A stretch of 64,000 bases of DNA, taken from positions 1,054,001 through 1,118,000 of the forward strand of contig NC_060201.1 in NCBI RefSeq assembly GCF_020623625.1, given 5' to 3'. Shown piece after piece: positions 9,757 through 17,885 of the stretch. Position 1 is the stretch's first letter, and each line of letters opens with the position of its first letter. The translations under genes and the position numbers were made by a program. Under the pieces are notes generated by a model. It made no database searches and was not told the DNA's origin. It saw only the letters and a list, made by a program, of their open reading frames with translations. This stretch comes from Saccharomycodes ludwigii (lineage: Eukaryota > Ascomycota > Saccharomycetes > Saccharomycodales > Saccharomycodaceae).

Positions 9757-12423
9757 TCATTGATTGTTATCTTTTTCATTACCTGCTTTCTTCAGATCCA
9801 AGGTTTCATGCTGAGTATCACCATTGTTGAGGTTATTGTGCGATTTAATATGATTTTCAGTTTCATTAGTGCCATTTAAATTTAAGCTTTGACCGTTTTC
9901 CTCATTATGACCACCATTTTCATTGTCTTTTTCAAAATCTATGTCGTCCTCGATTTCATCTTCAGATTCATTCCCAGAATCTTGTCTTTCATTAGATATT
10001 TTATCTAATGGTGCCATGTTGGATGACTTAATCGGGGTTCTCTCCAGAGAAGTTAGTTCTTTTTTAACCATAATTGCGGGTGCATTATTTACAAAAATAT
10101 TTTCGTTGGCTAAGATATCCCTATCTGACTCAATATCTGGTGAGTTACTCTTTGCAATTTTCTGTCTTTCTTCTGGTTGTTGCTGTTGTTCTCCATCGCT
10201 TATGTTTTCTTTTTTTTCTTCATCAGTATTGACATTTTCTGTTTCAACCATTTCTTTTTTTTCAAAACCATTTATTTCTTGCTCTTGTTGCTGACTGTTG
10301 GTTTCCTTACTTGCAATACTAGTCATATTAACAGGAATGACAGGTACCGATAGGGCTAAAGAAGATAGAGCATTTGAAATAGCATTATTAGTCGAGGCAT
10401 GCTCAAGTATAGAAGTGGTGGCTATGGTACCGTTTTTAACATTATTTTTATGTGTTTTGTCAGCATCTTTAGTTGTAGTATCAACAATGCTATTAAAATC
10501 TTTGGCAGTATTTTCAGAAGCCTTAACAGTATCGGTGTTTTTAACAGGGGTTGTTGGTTTCTTTGTAAAATAATCTCTCCAAGTATCCCACGCCGATTGT
10601 TTCTTAGTGGGTGAAATATGTGTTTCATTTCTTTCTGCTTTTTCTTGTCCTTCTCCTTTCTTATCCACATTAAAATCTTCCAGATCCTTCGTTTCATGTT
10701 TAGTAGTGCCAATAATATCAGAGTCGTCATTCATTTCGTTCCTACCATCATTGTTAGTATTGTCATTATCATTATTGTGTGTTCGTATCCTAGTTTCTTC
10801 AGTATCAAATTTAGTATCTGTACTATCATTTTTAGTATCTGTAGATATTTTCGATACTCCCAATGTATTACTAGCTGCGCTTTCTGCAGAGCTAATTGTG
10901 GGCCTTCGGTATTTAGAGAAAGTACTAACAAATTTTTTTTGGAATGCAGAAACTGGCGAATAATCTGCATAAATATGTTTTGGCTCAAACAAGTCAAATA
11001 TACGATCATCGGTAAAAGTCATAAATATTTTGTAATTTTGAGTTAAACTCCATTCGTTAAACCAGTCCATATTGAAAAAAGTTAGTTGCTTTTCACTATT
11101 AATCTCCATGGGACAAATTTCTGGTTTGGTCCTTTGTAAATAATATAACTTGACTGTGGATAATAATCCCGTTAAATAATCTTCAAATTGGTTTCTTATG
11201 TAATCTTCACTACCTTCAAACCTAGAATTAGTAGGCGTATCAGGAATCTCCTCATTCCAAGTAGATTTAACGTTTTCATAAATATTTTCAATCCATTTTT
11301 TATCTTGATAACTTAAATACAAAGTCTTTTCGGGCAAACTCTTTTTATTTAATACTTCTACGGTACATTTATCAACATTTATTAATAGATCGCACATTGG
11401 CAGATCCTCCTTCTCATTGTTAACTAAATATAGCCCGTTTGAGGTACCCATCATATAAAAAGCTGTATTATTTATCACGTCATCCATTTGTTGTAGTGGT
11501 GTGTAAGGTGAAAACATACCACCCTTCCCAAATATTTGTAATGGATAACCTAAAAATTTCCAAATACTTTTCTTATCGCTTGATTTAAAATGATCCACTA
11601 TTTTCAAATGCTCCACATTTTTATTCAACAACGGGGAACCACAATCATGTAAATTACTTAACAAATCGGGAATCAAAGATATAAAGCCAAATTGTAAATT
11701 ACACATTTTCTCTACATCGTTGCCAAAAAAACATATTTTCTTCTCTAACAAAATGGCTTTTAGAATGGTTAACATATCTTTCTGAAAATCCATTACTATT
11801 CTCCTCAAGCATAAACCTAGATATAATGGTGTTTTTGGTGTATTAATCAGTGTGAAATTTTCATTGGTAGCAGTAGCAGTATAGGTAGAACTTAGATTTT
11901 CATACAATGAATCTAATAGGCTTTTGTCGCTGAAATCCTTCTGTTCAAAATATACATTTGTTACAATACTTAATTTATCCTTAATTTGACCAAAAATTGG
12001 CTCTTTAGCGATGACAACACAGCTTTTCTGTACAGTAGATCTTATAATGTCGTCTGTTTTGTTAATCAAATCCTTGGAATCAATTTGTATAGAACAAGAA
12101 ATAGCAAACACTGTTGTATAATCTTGCAATTGGTCATCTGGAATTGAAGTGGCATCCAGACAGCTGGTTTTCAATTTGGGATTATATAGCAAGGTGAAAT
12201 AAGTAAAAGTTTGTTTAAAAGAATGAGCTCCATCAGGCAATGCCTGAAAGGGTAAATATGGGAATAATGTAGGCGGTTTATTAGTTACTGAATATTCTAC
12301 CTCAGGGCCTCTTGTATGATGGAAATTAACCAAACATAAATCTATTATTAAATTATTATTATCATCGGCAATAGTAGCAATTTTATCATCTTTGATAGTA
12401 GAATTATTATTTAACTCATTCAT
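9757..12423 (-). CDS. AVL9: Avl9-family exocytic transport protein (DENN-like)
   Basis: Avl9 acts in late-Golgi exocytic transport and belongs to the DENN-related Avl9 family. The 888-residue protein opens its domain with LCLVNFHHTRGPEVEY (about residues 30-45) and LPFQALPDGAHSF (about 57-69), both hallmark Avl9 segments. The conserved part continues to about residue 500 (EKKICFFGND, GGMFSPYTPLQQMD). The remaining 380 residues are low complexity: Asn, Thr, Asp, Glu and Gln rich, with acidic runs, so probably disordered. The family member in S. cerevisiae is about 760 residues, and the extra length lies in this tail. It is divergent from HPR1. Strand and position match YLR114C. Confidence 0.92.
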   Translation of the reverse strand: MNELNNNSTIKDDKIATIADDNNNLIIDLCLVNFHHTRGPEVEYSVTNKPPTLFPYLPFQALPDGAHSFKQTFTYFTLLYNPKLKTSCLDATSIPDDQLQDYTTVFAISCSIQIDSKDLINKTDDIIRSTVQKSCVVIAKEPIFGQIKDKLSIVTNVYFEQKDFSDKSLLDSLYENLSSTYTATATNENFTLINTPKTPLYLGLCLRRIVMDFQKDMLTILKAILLEKKICFFGNDVEKMCNLQFGFISLIPDLLSNLHDCGSPLLNKNVEHLKIVDHFKSSDKKSIWKFLGYPLQIFGKGGMFSPYTPLQQMDDVINNTAFYMMGTSNGLYLVNNEKEDLPMCDLLINVDKCTVEVLNKKSLPEKTLYLSYQDKKWIENIYENVKSTWNEEIPDTPTNSRFEGSEDYIRNQFEDYLTGLLSTVKLYYLQRTKPEICPMEINSEKQLTFFNMDWFNEWSLTQNYKIFMTFTDDRIFDLFEPKHIYADYSPVSAFQKKFVSTFSKYRRPTISSAESAASNTLGVSKISTDTKNDSTDTKFDTEETRIRTHNNDNDNTNNDGRNEMNDDSDIIGTTKHETKDLEDFNVDKKGEGQEKAERNETHISPTKKQSAWDTWRDYFTKKPTTPVKNTDTVKASENTAKDFNSIVDTTTKDADKTHKNNVKNGTIATTSILEHASTNNAISNALSSLALSVPVIPVNMTSIASKETNSQQQEQEINGFEKKEMVETENVNTDEEKKENISDGEQQQQPEERQKIAKSNSPDIESDRDILANENIFVNNAPAIMVKKELTSLERTPIKSSNMAPLDKISNERQDSGNESEDEIEDDIDFEKDNENGGHNEENGQSLNLNGTNETENHIKSHNNLNNGDTQHETLDLKKAGNEKDNNQ

Positions 12424-12750
12424 TTCCTGTCACTATTGCTTTATTTTAATTCTGTGTGGATGTATATGGATGGATTGTTATTAGTAGCTAGAATTGGATG
12501 GGAGAGGAAAGAAAGGGAAAAAATGGTATCTTAAGTTCATCAAAAAAAGAAAAAAGAAAAGCATTGCTGAATTAACGTATAATTTACTCGTGCGTTTCAT
12601 GTTTTTTTATCTTCAAGTCCGCATTTAAAGTATATAAAATCTCGGATAAAACAGTTATAAGGACATACAATACAAAAAATATTTTATAAATAATATAATA
12701 CAATATATACAAATTTATTTTTTATATTATATCTACATAAAACATTTATG

Positions 12751-12793
<43 letters not shown>

Positions 12794-12808
12794 CTTCTTC
12801 CTCTTTTA
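12424..12808. promoter_or_regulatory. Divergent AVL9-HPR1 promoter
   Basis: The 385 bp contain TCCGC at 12618 and TCGGATAAA at 12642, a pair of the recurrent motif separated by about 20 bp. An AT-rich stretch and a trinucleotide repeat just before the HPR1 ATG follow. No gene is seen. Confidence 0.5.
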
Positions 12809-12819
12809 ATGTCAATTGA
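12748..12819 (+). promoter_or_regulatory. Poly-Thr uORF overlapping the HPR1 start codon
   Basis: An ATG at 12748 opens a 23-codon frame: Met, fifteen Thr codons, then SSSFNVN and TGA at 12817-12819. It is +1 relative to HPR1 and ends past the HPR1 ATG at 12809. Because the repeat unit is three bases, repeat length changes keep the overlap. It matters only if the mRNA begins upstream of 12748. Confidence 0.4.
12751..12794. repeat. (ACA)n trinucleotide repeat in HPR1 leader
   Basis: A 44-bp perfect ACA/CAA repeat ending 14 bp before the HPR1 ATG. Unstructured CAA repeats are typical of well-translated yeast leaders. Confidence 0.9.
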
Positions 12820-15091
12820 TAATACCATATCTAAGTATATTGACTATTTAACCAAACAATTCGATCATATAGAATGCACCGAATCAATTTTATCCTATCC
12901 ACTAGATAAAGAATATTTCTCTCCAGATTTATCGGAGGGAGAATGGTTAGTTGAAGAGCACAATGTGAAAGAGTCAGCTATATCCACACTTAAGGTTTTG
13001 GCTATAGAAGCTCTCTTTATTGAATGGTTTAACAATTACAAAAAGAGCTGTTCTGCCAATACTACTCAACAAGAAAAAAATATTGACACTTTTGATCAAC
13101 CACCAACAGAATTAAGATTAATGTATAAGTTTTGTGGTATTTTAGACATGATTTATTACTGTAGATCAAATTTAGCCACATCAACGCCCATATCCAAAGT
13201 GGTTGATCCATGGACAACTTTATATTTTCAGAGTATAATAACTGTTTTCCAGTTATTCCCAAATACTGAACATCAATTAATCTTTATAAAATATGTTTTT
13301 TCTAGAATAGAATGGTTGAAACAGGGCAAAGAAACAACCCCCCTAAAATATGGGTTTAATAACCTAAGCGGTATTAGAGCGCCATTGTCATCATTTTTAT
13401 TGGAAATTAATAATTTTATTAAAAAACTTTCTGTAAATAATAAATTCAATACTTTATTGGACAATAGGTTAGTTATGCAATTTCAATGGTTAATATCCCA
13501 GTTGTGTACATTAGATGAGGGTGTTAATACCAACAAAGAATGTTTAGTTGCAAAGAGTAACGCCTCTACCAACGGCATTGATGATACTACCGCTACAGAA
13601 AATAATATCACCCAAGGTAATAGTGTTGTTACTAATGATGCTAAATTACCACCATTTATCTATGATTATTTACATATTAAGACAATGATTTTGGATAATC
13701 CATTCAATGCATTTACCAAGCTAGAACACGACGTTTCAGGACAGACAAAATACAAAAGTTTTTCGAAAAGATTAAATGACTTTATTAAATTTTTAATTGG
13801 TAAAGAGAGAACATTTTACGAAACTGTGGAAAGAAATAAGCAAGATTTTTTTAGTATACAAAATGCACTAAACAAACAAATTTGTAGTATTGGCTGGAAA
13901 TATGAAAATATGCGTAAACCTTTACCGCCTAACATCGAACTTTACAAAATTTACGAAAATGCAATAATGAACTCCTTGTTTGATGTAGATGTCAAATTGG
14001 ACAAGAAATCTTTGGATTTCAACACATTGTTACAGAACTCCAAGTCTGATTTTCATAGAAAATATATTATCATTAGGTTATTTAATGTTTTGTTTTTTTA
14101 CAAAAATTTATATGAACATGATGATCTTGCATCAATATATTTGAGTAAGAACTTGGATTTGGAGGAAAAGTTAATGGTTGATAAGAACTCCAAAATAATT
14201 TTTGAACATTTAAAGGAGTTATCACTTACAAATATTAAAACTATTTCGGATTTTTATAGACACTATGATCCTGTTTTTATTGAAAGATTAGAAAAACTAT
14301 TTACTTTTGAAAGTAAACATCTATTGATGGAGAGATTAAATTTTAATGCTAGCACTGCCATACCTAGCGATATGAAACCCAGTACTATGATATGTCAAGA
14401 TATTATTGGCACATCTATTGATGATTTACCTCGAATAAATTATTCATTTAAAAAAAAATCCTTTATTAAACTAGGTGATAGCAAAATAAATAATATATGG
14501 AAAATTGGTTATGATTTGGATTCAGATATTACAACAACTGGTAACAATGATGATGTAGATGTTCTGTTATACAACGAATTAAAGAGTAAGTATGATTTCA
14601 ACCAAGAAGGTGCAGGTGATAGCAAGAGCCAAAGTGATGATAACGATAGTGCACTTCAAGATTGGAGATATTTAAGACTGTTGAGAAACAAACATTTATT
14701 TGAATTTAACCAAGTCGATGAACGGACTGGTATTAATGGGTTGTTTGATTCTAAATTGATTGAACAAAGTATACGAGATGATTTGGATAACCAAGCCCAC
14801 TTAGATAAAGAACAAGAAATGAAAATAAAGGAAGCACAAGGATATATTGAAACAATTAGACAAAGAGGTATCCAAACACAATTGGAAAAAGTAAGGAAGC
14901 ATTTGAGATCTAATAATACTTCTACTGCCACTGCTAGTCTTATCTCTAGAAGTAATACAACAACGCCGGAACCAAGACAGATGGTAATGAGAAAACGTAA
15001 AATAATGGAAGATTTATATGACGATGATGATGTATATAGATCAAGAAATAAAAAAGTTAAAGTGGAACCAGACGAAAAAAAAAAAAATTAA
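12809..15091 (+). CDS. HPR1: THO complex subunit Hpr1
   Basis: Hpr1 is the THOC1 subunit of the THO/TREX complex, which couples transcription elongation to mRNA export and suppresses R-loops in the nucleus. The protein has 760 residues, the usual length. Recognisable Hpr1 segments are FIKLGDSKINNIWKIG near residue 550 and WRYLRLLRNKHLFEFNQVDE followed by GINGLF near 620-645. The helical body is poorly conserved. The C-terminus is basic with RKRKIME and a Lys/Asp-rich tail. The ATG at 12809 follows the CAA repeat leader. Neighbours and strand match YDR138W. Confidence 0.92.
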   Translation: MSIDNTISKYIDYLTKQFDHIECTESILSYPLDKEYFSPDLSEGEWLVEEHNVKESAISTLKVLAIEALFIEWFNNYKKSCSANTTQQEKNIDTFDQPPTELRLMYKFCGILDMIYYCRSNLATSTPISKVVDPWTTLYFQSIITVFQLFPNTEHQLIFIKYVFSRIEWLKQGKETTPLKYGFNNLSGIRAPLSSFLLEINNFIKKLSVNNKFNTLLDNRLVMQFQWLISQLCTLDEGVNTNKECLVAKSNASTNGIDDTTATENNITQGNSVVTNDAKLPPFIYDYLHIKTMILDNPFNAFTKLEHDVSGQTKYKSFSKRLNDFIKFLIGKERTFYETVERNKQDFFSIQNALNKQICSIGWKYENMRKPLPPNIELYKIYENAIMNSLFDVDVKLDKKSLDFNTLLQNSKSDFHRKYIIIRLFNVLFFYKNLYEHDDLASIYLSKNLDLEEKLMVDKNSKIIFEHLKELSLTNIKTISDFYRHYDPVFIERLEKLFTFESKHLLMERLNFNASTAIPSDMKPSTMICQDIIGTSIDDLPRINYSFKKKSFIKLGDSKINNIWKIGYDLDSDITTTGNNDDVDVLLYNELKSKYDFNQEGAGDSKSQSDDNDSALQDWRYLRLLRNKHLFEFNQVDERTGINGLFDSKLIEQSIRDDLDNQAHLDKEQEMKIKEAQGYIETIRQRGIQTQLEKVRKHLRSNNTSTATASLISRSNTTTPEPRQMVMRKRKIMEDLYDDDDVYRSRNKKVKVEPDEKKKN

Positions 15092-15300
15092 ATGAATAGC
15101 TGACTAACTCTCTTTATATTTTTATGTTTTTTTTTTTTTTTCTAAAAATTTTATTGATGTTAAGTATTCAAACTATATATCTAGATATAATTCTGCGTCC
15201 AAATCCTATAAAATGTAAAAATTATATGTGTAATTATTTTTATAACCTAAAAAAAAAAAAAAAATTTTATTTACTTATTTTTTATTTATTTTTTTCCATA

Positions 15301-17346
15301 CTAAATTCTTTGCTTTTTGTTTGAAATAGAATTGCACCAACTGTCACTGACACTTAACCTCCTTGAAGTTTGTACACTATTTCCATTAAATAACCTGTTT
15401 TTTCTAAATGATGATGGGTTAATGGGCCAAAATATATCGTAATCACTTATTGCATATTCTATATTGTCTTCGTGATTCTCATCAAGATTTGTATCCTTTT
15501 TCGGATCTGAACCTAAATTTGGATTGCTAATTGTATTATCTCTGTAATTTTTATGTATATTTTTATCTATATTTCCCATTGCACCTAATGCGAATCTGTT
15601 TATTACATTATACCTATAAATAGATTTGATTTCTTGTTTAAAAAAAGTAATAATATCACTAGAATCGGAGGACACTATAATGTTAACTTGGAAAGAAGGT
15701 ACTGGTTTACCATTGTTATTAAATAATATTACTTCTTTGATGAATGAAAGATCTGACCCGACAATAATATTAAAGTTTTCAACTCTGACGTTTAAATTAG
15801 CAATTAATTCAGAACAATTACATATATATTTGGAATCTATTTTTGCTGAAGCATCTTCATGGTACATTAATTTAGGTTCTATAATGAACGTGTGAATTTT
15901 GTTCAAAAAAAAATACCGAGTGTTGTTTACCCTGGTTAATAATTTAGATAGATCGTAGTAGGTATTATATTGGAAGTGAATAACATGCAAATCAATGAAT
16001 TTGTCGTTGTTTAACATATCTAGGTCATCTAGGGATATTAATTTTAAATAAGTGACATTTCTAAAACAGATATTATCACCAAGAACAATATTTGAGTAAT
16101 CATAATTTTTGGAAACGGTGAGTGAAATAATCTTTGGGAAGTAGCAATTGTTAATACAAATTTCGTCTGAAGAGTCTTTTAATATGTTTAAAACTCTTAT
16201 AGAAGAGATAAATGTTAAATTCTGTTCCACTAGGGAGCCATCAATGTAAAATAAAGTTTTTGCGTTAGTATTGCTATTGCACTTAGCAAAATAATTTATG
16301 TTTAGCCCAATTTCCTCTAATTTGGGTAGCTTAATCGTAATGGTAGTTTGTTTAATGGTATTAGTTGTCTTAAAATTCATATCATTATCGTCGATTATAA
16401 GTAATTCGTTAATTTTCCTTAAAAGAGGACATCTTTTGAAAAATAATGCCAATTCGACGATAGAACAAGATAAGGATTGAATATGGAGTTCCAATTTACC
16501 AATCTCTTTTAAATTTGGAGCAGTAAGCTGCGTTCCAATTTGAGCAGCATAACAACAGGAGGCGTCATTGTTTTGATTGAAGTAGTTGACTTTTAAACAG
16601 TATATCTTAGCAATTTCATTTAGATATGTATTTTGAAAAAGTAACTCTATGTTTGTAGACATGATAGTAGGTCCGAAAATATGTAATTCATTTAAGCGTT
16701 CCAAATTATTATTATTATTATTATTAATAGTATTGTTGAGGCAGCGTAGTTTATTAAAATACAAATTATTTAAGTATTTTGATTTTGAATTTAAAATAAT
16801 CGAAAAGGGGGTAGTTGGATATAACAGCAAAAATGATATCAAATAGGTTATTACAGTTTGAAAATTATTATTATCTTTAGTATTACTCGAAATGTTTGAT
16901 AAGAAATATCCATAATCTTCTTGATTTATTTTTTTATCATTATCCTGCTCCTGCTCCTCCTCATTATCATTATTATTAGCATCGTTTGTGTTAATCACTA
17001 ATAATAAAGAAGAATATTTTTTACGAAAATTTTTAAAGGATTCATAAAGCCTTCTAGCATATACAATATCACGACCGCTACCATTCAACCAATCCTCATC
17101 GGCTCGTTTGCAATTAATTTCCATAACGTTATTGGACCCTCTGAATCCATTAAACTTAGGAATTTGAATATCACCAGAGCAGAATTCATTGTTGTCACTG
17201 GTTTCATGGATTATGATGATTCCTAAATTTACATGGACTACATTTTTATAAAAATCTGGTATGATCTTACTCCATGCAAGATTGGTCGTGCAGTTAGATA
17301 GATCAGACCTAGATATTTTATCTATAATTTCAAAAGGTAGATTCAT
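15301..17346 (-). CDS. F-box-like, leucine-rich protein of unknown function
   Basis: I do not recognise an orthologue. The 681-residue protein begins LPFEIIDKISRSDLSNCTTN, which resembles an F-box start at the extreme N-terminus. It continues with many Leu/Ile/Asn-rich strands in a leucine-rich-repeat-like rhythm (for example LNELHIFGP, LKEIGKLELHIQSL, LPKLEEIGLNINYF). That layout suits an SCF substrate adaptor, but the F-box match is weak. Asp/Glu/Asn-rich runs lie near 120-150. No signal peptide or membrane span is seen. It sits between HPR1 and CFT2, where S. cerevisiae has RUB1 on one of its two blocks, so it is an addition to the ancestral order. The frame is open and the codon style matches the neighbours, so it is probably a real gene. 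Confidence 0.6.
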   Translation of the reverse strand: MNLPFEIIDKISRSDLSNCTTNLAWSKIIPDFYKNVVHVNLGIIIIHETSDNNEFCSGDIQIPKFNGFRGSNNVMEINCKRADEDWLNGSGRDIVYARRLYESFKNFRKKYSSLLLVINTNDANNNDNEEEQEQDNDKKINQEDYGYFLSNISSNTKDNNNFQTVITYLISFLLLYPTTPFSIILNSKSKYLNNLYFNKLRCLNNTINNNNNNNLERLNELHIFGPTIMSTNIELLFQNTYLNEIAKIYCLKVNYFNQNNDASCCYAAQIGTQLTAPNLKEIGKLELHIQSLSCSIVELALFFKRCPLLRKINELLIIDDNDMNFKTTNTIKQTTITIKLPKLEEIGLNINYFAKCNSNTNAKTLFYIDGSLVEQNLTFISSIRVLNILKDSSDEICINNCYFPKIISLTVSKNYDYSNIVLGDNICFRNVTYLKLISLDDLDMLNNDKFIDLHVIHFQYNTYYDLSKLLTRVNNTRYFFLNKIHTFIIEPKLMYHEDASAKIDSKYICNCSELIANLNVRVENFNIIVGSDLSFIKEVILFNNNGKPVPSFQVNIIVSSDSSDIITFFKQEIKSIYRYNVINRFALGAMGNIDKNIHKNYRDNTISNPNLGSDPKKDTNLDENHEDNIEYAISDYDIFWPINPSSFRKNRLFNGNSVQTSRRLSVSDSWCNSISNKKQRI

Positions 17347-17539
17347 TACTAGTTTTTATGTTTAATTTTATTTTTGTAGCCACATAGCAGCTACTAAGGT
17401 GTATTATCCTCTTTTCTTAACAAAAAAAAAAAAAAGAAAAAAAGGGAAAAAAGAATGCTTATTTTTTGATACATTTGTAGATATTTTATAAAAAAGGGGA
17501 AGAAAAGATAAGGGCTAAGTTTGTTATCAAATTGACATG

Positions 17540-17574
<35 letters not shown>

Positions 17575-17885
17575 GCGAGAAAAGAAAAACAAACATCCGT
17601 GCATAAAGACAACAAACTATATTTCCGACTTTCGGATAAAACATATAATTGGACATTAAGTCCATTTTTTATTTTTTTAAAGAAACAAAAAAACTTTTTC
17701 TTTGTTTTTCCTCAAAAAAAAGAAAAACAAAAAAAAAAAAAACAATGTACCACATTTAATGACAATAAGTACTAACAATAAGTACCAGCAACAAGCACCA
17801 GCAACAAGCACCAACGCCCAAAGAGAATAGATAGATAAAACATATAAAGAAATTGATACACTTAAAAGGGTACTAACGTATAAAA
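17347..17885. promoter_or_regulatory. Divergent promoter with T31 tract and inverted TCCGA pair
   Basis: The 539 bp hold no gene. There is a T31 tract at 17542-17572, a TCCGT at 17596, and a perfect inverted pair TCCGA-CTT-TCGGA at 17624-17636 followed by TAAAACAT. Such a CCG-N5-CGG arrangement is typical of a dimeric zinc-cluster-factor site. Two GCAACAAGCACCA-like short direct repeats occur at about 17785-17815, near the CFT2 start. Confidence 0.5.

Noticed and set aside
17347-17885. Hidden RUB1 gene (intron-containing) in the spacer near CFT2
   Set aside because: I saw no ubiquitin-like sequence in any frame in this or neighbouring spacers between HPR1 and MTQ2.
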